Shown here: positions 1-8,701 of the stretch, piece after piece | Layout: the number at the start of each line of letters is the position of its first letter | How positions within the stretch are numbered: the first letter of the stretch is position 1 | Assembly (NCBI RefSeq): GCF_023151555.2 | Contig: NZ_CP100426.1 | Location: forward strand, 1-64,000 | Length of the DNA: 64,000 nt | DNA from: Photobacterium sp. CCB-ST2H9 | GTDB taxonomy: Bacteria; Pseudomonadota; Gammaproteobacteria; Enterobacterales; Vibrionaceae | Direction: 5' to 3' | The notes under the pieces: generated by a model | The model's database searches: none | Told to the model about the DNA's origin: nothing | The model's input: only the letters and a program-made list of their open reading frames with translations | Position numbers and translations under genes: made by a program

Positions 1-809
1 TCGCCAATGCCAGACAACATCAGTAACTGAGGCGAGTTAATCGCGCCGCCGCTCAGAATAATTTCCTGTCTGGCGTGAACTGAATACGTCTGACCTTTAT
101 TCAGAAAGGTAACCGCGACCGCCTGTTTATTCTCGATGGCTATGCTTTGTACCCTGGCTTCGGTGATCACAGTCAGGTTGGGGCGCGCCATTGCTGGTCG
201 CAGATAGCTGCGTGCGGCCCCGCAGCGCTGACCGTCTTTGATCGTGTACTGATAAAACCCAATCCCTTCCTGCTCCGGGCCATTGAAGTCCGGATTATAT
301 GGAAAACCTGCCTGCTGACCCGCTTTCACAAACGCATGATTCAGTAGGAACTGCGCCGAAAGGTCACTGACATAGAGCGGCCCCTGGTCACCATGAAGTG
401 CGTCGCTGCCCCGTTCGTTGCATTCTGCTTTTTTAAAATAATGGAGTAAGTCATTGAAACCCCAGCCCTGATTGCCGAGTGACGCCCAGTGATCATAGTC
501 CTCCTTCTGACCGCGGACATACAACATCGCGTTCACTGAGGAACTGCCGCCCAGAACTTTCCCTCTGGGGACAAAAACAGGTTGTCCCTTTCGCAGGGCC
601 GGGTCTGATTTGGCGTTGTAAGCCCAGTTATACTTTTTAGAAAACATAAAACAGGCAAAAGCGCCGGGCGTGCTGACCAAAGGGGTCTTTTCAGAAGGGC
701 CGGCTTCCAGCACCAGAACTGAGTATTGTCCGCTTTCGGATAAGCGATTGGCCAGTACACATCCCGCGGAACCTGCGCCAATCACAACATAATCGTAATG
801 AGAATTCAT
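1..809 (-). CDS. GMC-family oxidoreductase, N-terminal part (runs off left edge)
   Basis: Reading the minus strand from an ATG at 809 gives about 269 open codons to the window edge, so the C-terminal half is missing. An AAGGAGG ribosome site lies just upstream of the start. The N-terminus carries the FAD-binding GAGSAG motif (residues 11-16). Further on are the two GMC signatures, one around [11 protein letters not shown] and one around [15 protein letters not shown]. The family (choline dehydrogenase and alcohol dehydrogenase types) oxidises alcohols using FAD. It is a paralogue of the BetA encoded at 6915-8645, but it stands alone next to small membrane proteins rather than in a bet operon, so its substrate is unknown. 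Confidence 0.9.
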   Translation of the reverse strand, partial: MNSHYDYVVIGAGSAGCVLANRLSESGQYSVLVLEAGPSEKTPLVSTPGAFACFMFSKKYNWAYNAKSDPALRKGQPVFVPRGKVLGGSSSVNAMLYVRGQKEDYDHWASLGNQGWGFNDLLHYFKKAECNERGSDALHGDQGPLYVSDLSAQFLLNHAFVKAGQQAGFPYNPDFNGPEQEGIGFYQYTIKDGQRCGAARSYLRPAMARPNLTVITEARVQSIAIENKQAVAVTFLNKGQTYSVHARQEIILSGGAINSPQLLMLSGIG

Positions 810-1087
810 TGTGCCTCCTTGCGAGTATCGTTTGAGAAATTATCAAAAATTTAACAAGCAGAGATATGCCACAGGCGCCAAATGATTATCTTCAGAGACG
901 AACTGATATTTATTTCAGCCTCATGACAAAGAACCAGTGCAAAATCATGATTTTATGCGTAATCGCTTGCGTATGCACCGGATCACATTTCTGGACAGTT
1001 ATTCAAAATCATCAGTGCAACATCATGCATTGGGCATTAGGATCACTTTGTCTCTTGGTAGATCACGATGTGAAAAAGGATGTCACT

Positions 1088-1342
1088 GTGCTGAAAGTTA
1101 TTTCCAGATTCGTAGCCGCGACTTTGTGGTTACTGATCGCTGTTGCTCCTGCTTTACTTGGATTATTACTCGCCGGACCTGTGTGTCTGATATTAGGTGA
1201 TTTAAATTTACCGATCGTTGCCAGCTTCACCGTGATTGGTTTCGTGGTTGGTGCTGTCTGGGCGGAACGGGTCAGAACCGGTATGGGCCTGTCAGAATTC
1301 TGGGGCAGAGTGATGGCAAATCCAGAGTTAGACCGTTATTAA
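1088..1342 (+). CDS. Small hydrophobic membrane protein, unknown function
   Basis: An open frame extends upstream to 866, but that N-terminal part is cysteine-rich and not gene-like. A GTG at 1088 with AAGGA about seven bases upstream gives a plausible 84-residue protein. It has two hydrophobic segments (about residues 5-30 and 38-58) and a short polar tail ending in PELDRY. I do not recognise the family. It lies 15 bases before the DUF2834 gene and the two are probably co-transcribed. The start is uncertain; other in-frame starts exist, including a GTG at 1070. Confidence 0.5.
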   Translation: MLKVISRFVAATLWLLIAVAPALLGLLLAGPVCLILGDLNLPIVASFTVIGFVVGAVWAERVRTGMGLSEFWGRVMANPELDRY

Positions 1343-1357
1343 TTCATTCCGGGACGG

Positions 1358-1669
1358 ATGATGAAACGTGCTCTGCTTTTCCTGACACTGCTTGGCATTG
1401 TGCTGCCTTACGGTGCTTTTTTACCTTGGCTGCTGGAACATGGCCCGGATCTTCCCCTGTTTTACAATCAAGCGATCGCCAATCCTGTCAGCATATTTGC
1501 ATGGCTGGATGTCCTGAATTTAGCGGTGGCTTTACTGTTGTGGATTGTGGTCGATGGCCAGCAGCATCAGATCCGTCATCGCTGGCTGGCGATGATTGGA
1601 ACACTGACGATTGGCGTGTCCTGTGGTTTACCGTTTTACCTGTACCTGAGAGTCAGCCAGCGTCAGTAA
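1358..1669 (+). CDS. DUF2834 small integral membrane protein
   Basis: The 103-residue protein has three hydrophobic segments (about 5-25, 45-65 and 78-97). It matches the DUF2834 pattern, with an N-terminal LPYGAFLPWLLEHG stretch followed by a PVSIFAWLD segment. Members are about 100-residue inner-membrane proteins of unknown function. It follows the previous small membrane gene closely. The start may be either of two adjacent ATGs. The family call is from memory of the sequence pattern, not a search. Confidence 0.75.
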   Translation: MMKRALLFLTLLGIVLPYGAFLPWLLEHGPDLPLFYNQAIANPVSIFAWLDVLNLAVALLLWIVVDGQQHQIRHRWLAMIGTLTIGVSCGLPFYLYLRVSQRQ

Positions 1670-1937
1670 TGCTTTGAATCGTTGGTTTGCTCTTGTGCTG
1701 TCATCGGCATCAATACTGGCTGGGTAAAATTCACTGACAATGGCAATTATAAGTACAAAAACCAAAACTCCCGGTGATTCCATTTCTTTCTGTGATGCTC
1801 AGAAATTCCTGAGTTTGCGCGCAATCCATCGTAAATGAATCTGAGTTTTCCCTTTTCCGGAGAAAGCCATATAGGATAGTGATGATGAATCGCAGTTCTG
1901 ATGATTGGGTATCAACCGAAAGCAAGGAGTGAAAGCG

Positions 1938-2243
1938 ATGTATGAAATGATCGTTGGGCTGGATGTAACCGATGATGAAGTTTATTCAAACTATCGTCAT
2001 GCCATGAAACCTATTCTGTCTGCTTATGGCGGGAGTTTTGGTTACGATTTTCAAGTGTCTGAAGTGTTGTTGTCTCAGGTGACTGAACCTATTAACCGCG
2101 TGTTTACGATTCGTTTTCCCAATGAGTCCCGTAAAAACGAATTCTTTACCGATCAGGACTATGTGAAGGTAAAAGAACGATTTTTTTCGAAGTCTGTACG
2201 GCATACAACAATTATCGCCCGCTTTGAATCTGATGCCTCCTGA
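1938..2243 (+). CDS. DUF1330-like small alpha/beta protein
   Basis: An upstream in-frame start exists at 1905, but ATG 1938 has a good AAGGAG site eight bases before it. From there the product is about 101 residues, beginning MYEMIVGLDVTDDEVY. Its size and alternating strand/helix pattern resemble the DUF1330/dimeric alpha-beta barrel proteins; no catalytic residues are known for that family. No signal peptide or membrane segment is visible, so it is probably cytoplasmic. The gene stands alone ahead of the SDR gene, with about 80 bases between them. Confidence 0.65.
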   Translation: MYEMIVGLDVTDDEVYSNYRHAMKPILSAYGGSFGYDFQVSEVLLSQVTEPINRVFTIRFPNESRKNEFFTDQDYVKVKERFFSKSVRHTTIIARFESDAS

Positions 2244-2325
2244 TGATAATGTTTTAAGCAAATTCTCTGCTGGTGAGATCTCAGCGATCCCACCAGCTTT
2301 TTATTTGAGTCGGTAAAGGGAAAGC

Positions 2326-3078
2326 ATGGGTTCAGAGAAAGTCGTGCTGATTACGGGGGCCAGTCGGGGGATTGGCGCAGAATCAGCGAAATTATTTGCC
2401 CGGCAGGGATATGCTGTTTGTATTAATTATATTGCCAATGCAGAAGCAGCAAAAAAAGTCAGACAAGCCATTCTTGAAGAAGGCGGCACATGTATCACCG
2501 TACAGGCTGATGTTTCAAAAGCTGATGAGGTCAACCGGTTATTTGAAACGGTTGACCGGGAACTGGGGCGTCTGACGGTTCTGGTGAACAATGTGGGTAT
2601 TTTACAGACTCAGTCGCGCGTTGAGGATATCTCAGAAGAACGCTTTCTGAATGTATTACAGACCAATGTGATGAGTTGTTTCCTGTGTTCAAAAGAAGCA
2701 ATCAAACGGATGTCGACGAAGCATGGCGGCTCCGGCGGCAGTATTGTGAATGTGTCTTCAGGTGCATCGAAAAGCGGCTCACCGAATGAATATGTTGACT
2801 ATGCAGCATCGAAAGGGGCGATGGATAGCTTTACCCGGGGATTAGCCTTGGAAGTCGCGCAGGAAGGCATCCGGGTGAATGCAGTCAGACCTGGACTGAT
2901 TTATACCGACATTCACGAGTCTGGTGGCGAGGCCGAGCGGGTTGAGCGTCTGAAATCAGTGATTCCTTTGCGCCGCGGTGGTCAGGCAGTCGAGGTTGCT
3001 GAAGCCATTTACTGGCTGGCATCAGAGAAGGCTTCATTTGTGACGGGCAGTTTTATTGACCCCTCTGGCGGGCTCTGA
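2326..3078 (+). CDS. SDR-family NAD(P)-dependent oxidoreductase (YgfF-like)
   Basis: A 250-residue classical short-chain dehydrogenase. The cofactor motif TGASRGIG is at residues 10-17, NNVG at 88-91, the catalytic serine region VSSGAS near 143-148, and the YxxxK pair is Y159/K163. A PG motif and an S/T-rich C-terminus (GSFIDPSGG) complete the fold. The sequence is closest in pattern to E. coli YgfF and other glucose-1-dehydrogenase-like members. The substrate cannot be told from sequence. An AAGGGA site precedes the ATG. The gene is separate from its neighbours and no terminator is evident directly after it. Confidence 0.88.
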   Translation: MGSEKVVLITGASRGIGAESAKLFARQGYAVCINYIANAEAAKKVRQAILEEGGTCITVQADVSKADEVNRLFETVDRELGRLTVLVNNVGILQTQSRVEDISEERFLNVLQTNVMSCFLCSKEAIKRMSTKHGGSGGSIVNVSSGASKSGSPNEYVDYAASKGAMDSFTRGLALEVAQEGIRVNAVRPGLIYTDIHESGGEAERVERLKSVIPLRRGGQAVEVAEAIYWLASEKASFVTGSFIDPSGGL

Positions 3079-3195
3079 CGGCTCAGATTCAAGCTGTGAA
3101 AAAATGTGAATCAGATGGCAAGTGGCAAAGCGGGCGAATGTTGATTATATAAAGTAGGGCAGATGATGCGATCTCACAGCATCAGGAGGTCTGAC

Positions 3196-3672
3196 ATGCA
3201 AAGTAAGAATATTCGAAACTCGTCAGCGTTATTTTTTGCCCTGATTTTAATGTTTGCAACGCCATTGCTTTGGGCGCAAGAAGAAGCGCAACCGGCAAAG
3301 CCATCACTCTATGAACGTCTGGGAGGGCTGACTGCAATTTCGGTCGTGGTCAATGATCTGATCGATCAGTTAGTGATTGATGAAACATTGAATGCAAATC
3401 CGGCAATCGATGCATCCCGGAAACGGGTCCCGCCGCCTTATCTGAAATATCAGGTGACATCGATGGTTTGCCAGGTGACAGGCGGCCCGTGTACTTATAC
3501 CGGTCGCGGGATGAAAGAGGCCCACGCTCACCTGAATGTGACGGAAAAAGAATGGAATCGTATGGAAACGATTTTCAAAGAACTGATGGTTAAATATGAA
3601 GTCCCGGCACAGGAACAGAAAGAACTGCTGGAGATTGTCGCTTCAACAAAGGCCGACATAGTGACCAAGTAA
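3196..3672 (+). CDS. Exported group 1 truncated haemoglobin
   Basis: ATG 3196 is preferred over an upstream in-frame ATG at 3163 because AGGAGG (3184-3189) lies six bases before it. The 158-residue product begins with a Sec-type signal peptide (hydrophobic 11-26, cleavage probably after WA at 26-27). A trHbN-type globin domain follows: LYERLGGLTAIS near residues 38-49, then GRGMKEAHAHL with likely proximal haem ligand H110. By alignment with mycobacterial HbN, the usual distal B10 tyrosine appears to be isoleucine (I56). C92 and C99 flank the TGGP turn and could form a disulfide. It may bind a haem gas ligand in the periplasm, possibly in NO or O2 handling, but the role is unknown. Confidence 0.82.
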   Translation: MQSKNIRNSSALFFALILMFATPLLWAQEEAQPAKPSLYERLGGLTAISVVVNDLIDQLVIDETLNANPAIDASRKRVPPPYLKYQVTSMVCQVTGGPCTYTGRGMKEAHAHLNVTEKEWNRMETIFKELMVKYEVPAQEQKELLEIVASTKADIVTK

Positions 3673-3676
3673 TCGC

Positions 3677-3707
3677 AAGAACCCAGCTCAGGCTGGGTTC
3701 TTTTTTT
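3677..3707 (+). terminator. Intrinsic terminator after the truncated haemoglobin gene
   Basis: An 11-base-pair stem (AAGAACCCAGC with its complement) closes a TCAG loop and is followed by a run of seven Ts. It lies just past the haemoglobin stop codon and separates that gene from the convergent choline operon. Confidence 0.9.
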
Positions 3708-3734
3708 GATGCGTATTTTTGAACGTTCAGTCGC

Positions 3735-4943
3735 TTACGCTACTTTTGCCTCAAAATGCTTCCCGAGCAGAGCGTGATAGAAGTCCTGATCGGACAGGAT
3801 CCCAACCAGTTTGTTTTTGCCGCCCTTTTTGTCTTCGGTGAGTAACACGGGCTGACCGGTCCGATAGCGGATTTCCAAGGCGTCACGCATGGAAATGTCC
3901 GGACTGGCGGTCACAATCTGTTCCTGCGTCAGCCTCTCCAGATCATCCCCCTGTCGCCAGCTCTGCAGTGCTAAATCCTGCTCCTGGCGGCTAGCTGCCA
4001 GAATTTCACCGGCTTCATTGGTATTCAGACGAGTGCCTTCATGGCGGTTCAGGATCAGCATGTCTTCCAGGCTTTCCAGTTCGCTGGTTGGCGTCATCAG
4101 TGACCGGCCGCGCAGCACATTCAGCGGATTGGTGTGAGCGACGAAGTCTTTCACATATTGAGTGTTTGGCTTCAGGACAATCTCTTCCGGCTTGCCATGC
4201 TGAATCAGTTTGCCGGATTCCATAATGGCAATGTTGTTACCAATCTTCAGGGCTTCATCCAGATCGTGGCTGACGAAGACAATGGTCTTGTTCAGTTTAC
4301 GCTGAAGTACCAGTAACTCATCCTGAAGCTGGCTGCGGATCAACGGGTCAAGTGCTGAAAACGGTTCATCCATCAGCAGGATGTCGCTGTCCATGGTAAA
4401 GGCACGGGCCAGACCGACACGCTGCTGCATCCCGCCGGACAGTTCGTGCGGGAATTTGTCTTTCCACTCAGCAAGACCCACCATCTCCAGCTTTTCCATG
4501 GCCCGGCGACGGCGTTCAGTCTTGCTGATGCCCTGCATTTCCAGACCAAATGCGGCATTATCCAGTACGGTCAGCCAGGGCATGAGGGCGAATTTCTGGA
4601 AAACCATGGAAATTCGCTCGGTTCGCATGTGACGCAGCGTGTTCGCATCGCAGCTGGCCAGGTCGACCATGTTGTCGCCGTCCTGCACTTCCAGTGTGCC
4701 GCGTGAAACGGTATTCAGGCCGTTAATCGCACGCAGCAGACTGGACTTCCCGGAGCCGGACAAGCCCATCAGCACACAAATTTCGCCTTCTTCAATATTC
4801 AGGCTGACGTTATCGACTCCGACCACATCACCTGTTTCATCGATAATTTCCTGACGGCTCTTGCCCTGATCCAGCAGTGCCAGTGACTGACCGGTACTTT
4901 TACCGAAGATGACGTCTAAGTTTTCAATTCGAATGGCAGTCAT
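3735..4943 (-). CDS. choV: Choline/glycine betaine ABC transporter ATP-binding subunit
   Basis: The 402-residue protein is the ATPase of an osmoprotectant importer of the ProV/OpuAA type. The Walker A motif GLSGSGKSS is at 60-68, the signature LSGG at 168-171, and Walker B ILLMDEP ends near 194. The C-terminal ~120 residues form a CBS-like regulatory domain, which in relatives responds to ionic strength. It is last in betI-betB-betA-choX-choW-choV, two bases after choW. The same gene is often called proV in Vibrio betIBA-proXWV operons. Confidence 0.93.
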   Translation of the reverse strand: MTAIRIENLDVIFGKSTGQSLALLDQGKSRQEIIDETGDVVGVDNVSLNIEEGEICVLMGLSGSGKSSLLRAINGLNTVSRGTLEVQDGDNMVDLASCDANTLRHMRTERISMVFQKFALMPWLTVLDNAAFGLEMQGISKTERRRRAMEKLEMVGLAEWKDKFPHELSGGMQQRVGLARAFTMDSDILLMDEPFSALDPLIRSQLQDELLVLQRKLNKTIVFVSHDLDEALKIGNNIAIMESGKLIQHGKPEEIVLKPNTQYVKDFVAHTNPLNVLRGRSLMTPTSELESLEDMLILNRHEGTRLNTNEAGEILAASRQEQDLALQSWRQGDDLERLTQEQIVTASPDISMRDALEIRYRTGQPVLLTEDKKGGKNKLVGILSDQDFYHALLGKHFEAKVA

Positions 4944-4945
4944 GT

Positions 4946-5794
4946 TCAGCCCTCCTGATTTTTGCTGGCCGGGGTTTTACACAAGCGGTCAAGGATGATG
5001 GCAACCAGAACAATTGCCAGACCCGCTTCAAAGCCCTGAGAAATGTTGACCGTGTTCAGGGCGCGGATGACCGGTTTACCCAGACCGTCGGCACCAACCA
5101 GAGCCGCAATCACCACCATGGACAGCGACAGCATGATGCACTGAGTAATCCCCGCCATGATGTTTGGCATTGCCGCCGGCAGTTCTACTTTGAACAGCAG
5201 CTTGGAACGTGTTGCACCGAAGGCCTGACCTGCTTCCAGCAGTTCTTCCGGTACACGGTTGATCCCCAGATAGGTCAGTCGAATCGGAGCAGCAATGGCA
5301 AAAATAATGGTGGAAATGAGTCCCGGTACAACCCCCAGACCGAACAGCACCAGAGTCGGAATCAGGTACACAAAGGTCGGAATGGTCTGCATTAAATCCA
5401 GAATCGGACGCATCAGGGTATACAGCCACGGGCGATGTGCCGCCATGATGCCAATCGGCACGCCAACCAGCACGGAGATCGAGGTTGCGGTCAGAACCAG
5501 GACGAAGGTCTCCAGCATTTCCTGCCAGTAACCCAGATTCAGGATCAGCAGCAGCGCTGCGACAACAAAGGCAACCAGCGAAAAACTGCGATGCAGGGCC
5601 CAGGCCAGGGCTGCGGTCATCAGGATGGGGACCGCAGGCGGCATCCACTTGAAGACATCGACCAGCATCATGATCAGAGATTCCAGGCTGTAGGAAATGG
5701 CGTCGAAGAAACCGGCCGCATTGAAAGTCAGCCAGTCGACCAGGTTTGCCATCCATTCACCCAGTGGGATCTTATGATCGGTAATAAAATTCAC
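4946..5794 (-). CDS. choW: Choline/glycine betaine ABC transporter permease
   Basis: A 282-residue inner-membrane permease of the ProW/OpuAB family. It has about six hydrophobic segments and a BPD-transport EAA-like loop around GINRVPEELLEAGQAFGAT. It forms the membrane channel paired with the choV ATPase and receives substrate from the choX binding protein. It starts with an ATG at 5794, after a short intercistronic gap that carries a hairpin. Confidence 0.93.
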   Translation of the reverse strand: MNFITDHKIPLGEWMANLVDWLTFNAAGFFDAISYSLESLIMMLVDVFKWMPPAVPILMTAALAWALHRSFSLVAFVVAALLLILNLGYWQEMLETFVLVLTATSISVLVGVPIGIMAAHRPWLYTLMRPILDLMQTIPTFVYLIPTLVLFGLGVVPGLISTIIFAIAAPIRLTYLGINRVPEELLEAGQAFGATRSKLLFKVELPAAMPNIMAGITQCIMLSLSMVVIAALVGADGLGKPVIRALNTVNISQGFEAGLAIVLVAIILDRLCKTPASKNQEG

Positions 5795-5828
5795 AATAAC
5801 TCCTTAAAAGGGGTACAACAAAAGCAGT

Positions 5829-5856
5829 CGCAGGCACCGGCATTCAGGTGCCTGCG
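5829..5856 (-). other. Intercistronic hairpin between choX and choW
   Basis: A perfect 10-base-pair inverted repeat (CGCAGGCACC and its complement) with an eight-base loop lies a few bases after the choX stop codon. No U-run follows on the minus strand. It therefore looks like an mRNA-stabilising or partial-attenuation hairpin rather than a full terminator. Confidence 0.75.
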
Positions 5857-5862
5857 GGAAAA

Positions 5863-6804
5863 TCAGATATTCAGATACTTCTTCACGGCATCAGTCCCGT
5901 TGCTGCCGTCAACGGACTTCACGTTCTTCAGCCATTGATCCAGAACTTCCGGATGTTCCTGCAGCCAGGCTTTTGCCGCCGCAGCCGGTTTCTTCTGGTC
6001 ATCGAGGATGTCACCCATCAGTTCGTTTTCCATGTCCAGGCTGAACTGAAGGTTTTTCAGCAATTGGCCCACGTTCGGGCAGGTTTGCATGTAGTCTTTG
6101 CGAACATTGGTGTAAACACTGGCGCCGCCGTAGTTCGGGCCGAAGAAATCGTCGCCGCCATCCAGATATTTCAGGTCGAAATTGTTGTTCATCGGGTGCG
6201 GTGCCCAGCCCAGGAAAACGACCCATTGTTTGCGGTTCACGGCGCGTTTTACCTGAGACACCATGCCCGCTTCACTGGATTCCACCAGACGGAAGTCTTT
6301 CAGTGCGAAAGCATTTTTGTCGATCATGTCCTGAATCAGGCGGTTGCCGTCGTTGCCCGGCTCGATCCCGTAGATGCGGCCCCGGAATTTATCCTCGAAT
6401 TTCGCCAGATCGGCAAAGCTGTGCACACCGGCATCGTAGACATATTTGGGGATGGCCAGCGTGTATTTGGCGCCTTCCAGATTGGCCCGGATCGTTTCGA
6501 CAGTGCCGTTGTCACGGTATTTGGCGATATCGCCTTCCATGGTTGGCATCCAGTTCCCCAGGAAGACATCAATGTCGCCGTTTGCCATCGAGGAGTAGGT
6601 CACCGGTACAGACAGCAGCTGTGTTTTGGTTTGATAGCCCAGACCTTTCAGGACTTCGCTGGTCACGGCTGTGGTTGCGGTGATGTCGGTCCAGCCAACA
6701 TCGGAGAAGCGGACGGTGTCGCACTGAGCGGCCATAGCCGGTGTACCCGCGGTGAGTACCGTGGCAAGTGCCGTAAATTTGATGGTTTTGTTGAGTGTCG
6801 TCAT
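5863..6804 (-). CDS. choX: Choline ABC transporter periplasmic substrate-binding protein
   Basis: The open frame extends to 6918, but ATG 6804 has AAGGA seven bases upstream and begins a clear signal peptide (MTTLNKTIKF then a hydrophobic run ending AMAA). The mature protein is an OpuAC/ProX-type binding protein of about 290 residues, with the family-typical start CDTVRFSDVGWTDI. It delivers choline and perhaps betaine to ChoWV. Strong hairpins flank the gene on both sides inside the operon, which may raise its dosage over the membrane subunits. In Vibrio operons it is often labelled proX. Confidence 0.92.
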   Translation of the reverse strand: MTTLNKTIKFTALATVLTAGTPAMAAQCDTVRFSDVGWTDITATTAVTSEVLKGLGYQTKTQLLSVPVTYSSMANGDIDVFLGNWMPTMEGDIAKYRDNGTVETIRANLEGAKYTLAIPKYVYDAGVHSFADLAKFEDKFRGRIYGIEPGNDGNRLIQDMIDKNAFALKDFRLVESSEAGMVSQVKRAVNRKQWVVFLGWAPHPMNNNFDLKYLDGGDDFFGPNYGGASVYTNVRKDYMQTCPNVGQLLKNLQFSLDMENELMGDILDDQKKPAAAAKAWLQEHPEVLDQWLKNVKSVDGSNGTDAVKKYLNI

Positions 6805-6866
6805 GACTTGTCCTTGATCCATGTTCGTTGATGTCGCCTCGTGTCTGAATGAGGCATGAGTGAGTC

Positions 6867-6905
6867 GGGCCAGCCGGATGACTGAAGACAGTCCTGCGCT
6901 GGCCC
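6867..6905 (-). other. Intercistronic hairpin between betA and choX
   Basis: An eight-base outer stem (GGGCCAGC with GCTGGCCC) encloses an inner GACTG/CAGTC stem with a four-base loop. It sits in the 110-base gap between the betA stop and the choX start. No U-run follows, so it is not an ordinary intrinsic terminator. Confidence 0.75.
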
Positions 6906-6914
6906 TGTCGTGGT

Positions 6915-8645
6915 TCATATCACCATCGACGGAGTTTCTGATTCCGGACCAGTGCTTGCCACAGCGGTTTCCGGCATGGTATTGCGCTGGCTGGTTTGCC
7001 AGTTGTCTGCAATCCAGACCGGCACTCGGGCAGCCGGCAGGGCGGGTTTGCCCAGAATCTTGTCAGCGGCTTTTTCCGCGACCATGATGGTCGGCGCATT
7101 CAGGTTGCCGTTCGGAATGGTCGGGAAGACTGAGGAGTCAACCACGCGCAGGTTGTTGATACCGCGGACCTGACAGTCACGGTTCAGCACTGCCATGGCG
7201 TCATCATCGCTGCCCATTTTGCAGGTGCAGGACGGGTGATACGCACTTTCGACGTTTTCACGAACCCAGGCATCAATCGCTTCGTCGCTCTGAACGGTTT
7301 CCCCCGGCTGGATTTCCTGACCACGATACGCAGACATCGCTGGCTGAGTCAGGATCTCGCGGGTCAGACGAATGGTATCCCGCCAGTCCTGTTTGTCCTG
7401 TTCGGTGCTGATGTAGTTAAACTCAATCCCCGGTTTGGCTTTTGGATCGGCAGATTTCACCCAGATGCGGCCACGGCTTTCTGGCTTGTTCGGGCCGACA
7501 TGGACCTGAAAACCATGACCGTCAAAAGCAGCCTGACCGTCGTAGCGCATGGCGGCCGGCAGGAAGTGATACTGAATGTTGGGCCACTTCAGTCCGGCAC
7601 GGGAGCGAATGAAAGCGCAGGACTCAAAGTGGTTCGTCGCACCCAGACCATCTTTGAACAGGATCCAGCGTGTGCCGATCAGCCCTTTGCTGATCAGGCC
7701 CAGCTTGCTGTTCAGTGTGACCGGCTCCTTGCACTCGTACTGGAAATACACTTCCAGGTGGTCCTGCAGGTTTTCCCCGACCCCCGGCAGATCGTGTCTG
7801 ACCGGGATTCCGGCATCTTCCAGCACGGCTTTCGGACCGATTCCAGACAGTTGCAGCAGCTGCGGAGAACCGACAGAACCCGCTGACAGAATGACCTCTT
7901 TGCGTGCTGAGGCTGTTTGCACTGTTCCGCCACGCTCAAACTCAATGCCGGTTGCCTGCTTGCCTTCCAGCAGCACTTTCCGGCTCAGGACACCAGTCAG
8001 AAGCGTCAGGTTGCTGCGTTTCATGGCACGGCGCAGGTAGGCATTCGAGGTCGAGGCACGTACGCCGGAGTCGACCGTCATGTGCATCGGACCGAAGCCT
8101 TCCTGCTGGTAACCGTTGTAATCGTCAGTGGCCGGGTATCCTGCCTGCTGACCGGCGTCAATAAAGGCCTGATACAGCGGATTGAGTGCCATATCGTTGC
8201 CGTTGCAGGTCGCCACCGGACCATTTTCGCCACGGTAAGCATCCTCGCCATCTTTCCAGTTTTCGGCACGACGGAAATACGGTAGGCATTCACGGTAGCT
8301 CCAGCCTTCCGCGCCATGTTCAACCCACTCGTCAAAATCGCAGGCATGACCACGGACATAAACCATGCCGTTGATGGATGAGCTGCCGCCCAGCACCTTA
8401 CCGCGCGGACAGTGCAGCTGGCGGCCATCCAGACCAAACTCCGGCTGGGTCTCAAACTGCCAGGCGTATTTGTCGCTGTTCATCGGGTACGACAGTGCCG
8501 TTGGCATCTGAATGAAAATACTCTTGTCACTGCCGCCGGCTTCCAGCAGCAGGACCTGATGCTCTCCGCTTGCTGTGAGGCGGTCTGCCAGCACACAACC
8601 TGCTGAACCGGCACCGACAATGATGTAATCAAATTCTTGCTTCAT
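6915..8645 (-). CDS. betA: Choline dehydrogenase
   Basis: A GMC-family flavoprotein that oxidises choline to betaine aldehyde, usually at the inner membrane. The frame opens at 8717, but ATG 8645, preceded by AAAGGGA, gives the expected N-terminus with GAGSAG at residues 11-16. The signature around [20 protein letters not shown] and the active-site region [13 protein letters not shown] are both present. At 576 residues it is slightly longer than the E. coli enzyme, with a poorly conserved polar tail of about 25 residues. It sits between betB and choX in the operon. Confidence 0.96.
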   Translation of the reverse strand: MKQEFDYIIVGAGSAGCVLADRLTASGEHQVLLLEAGGSDKSIFIQMPTALSYPMNSDKYAWQFETQPEFGLDGRQLHCPRGKVLGGSSSINGMVYVRGHACDFDEWVEHGAEGWSYRECLPYFRRAENWKDGEDAYRGENGPVATCNGNDMALNPLYQAFIDAGQQAGYPATDDYNGYQQEGFGPMHMTVDSGVRASTSNAYLRRAMKRSNLTLLTGVLSRKVLLEGKQATGIEFERGGTVQTASARKEVILSAGSVGSPQLLQLSGIGPKAVLEDAGIPVRHDLPGVGENLQDHLEVYFQYECKEPVTLNSKLGLISKGLIGTRWILFKDGLGATNHFESCAFIRSRAGLKWPNIQYHFLPAAMRYDGQAAFDGHGFQVHVGPNKPESRGRIWVKSADPKAKPGIEFNYISTEQDKQDWRDTIRLTREILTQPAMSAYRGQEIQPGETVQSDEAIDAWVRENVESAYHPSCTCKMGSDDDAMAVLNRDCQVRGINNLRVVDSSVFPTIPNGNLNAPTIMVAEKAADKILGKPALPAARVPVWIADNWQTSQRNTMPETAVASTGPESETPSMVI

Positions 8646-8701
8646 GGCGTTCCCTTTACGTCTTTTCGCGGTGGCTTGGCGTGTTTTTTCCAGATACGTG
8701 A

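Noticed and set aside
866..1087. Long N-terminal extension of the small membrane protein
   Set aside because: The extension is rich in Cys, His and Gln without a plausible fold. The GTG at 1088 has a proper ribosome site and gives a compact membrane protein.
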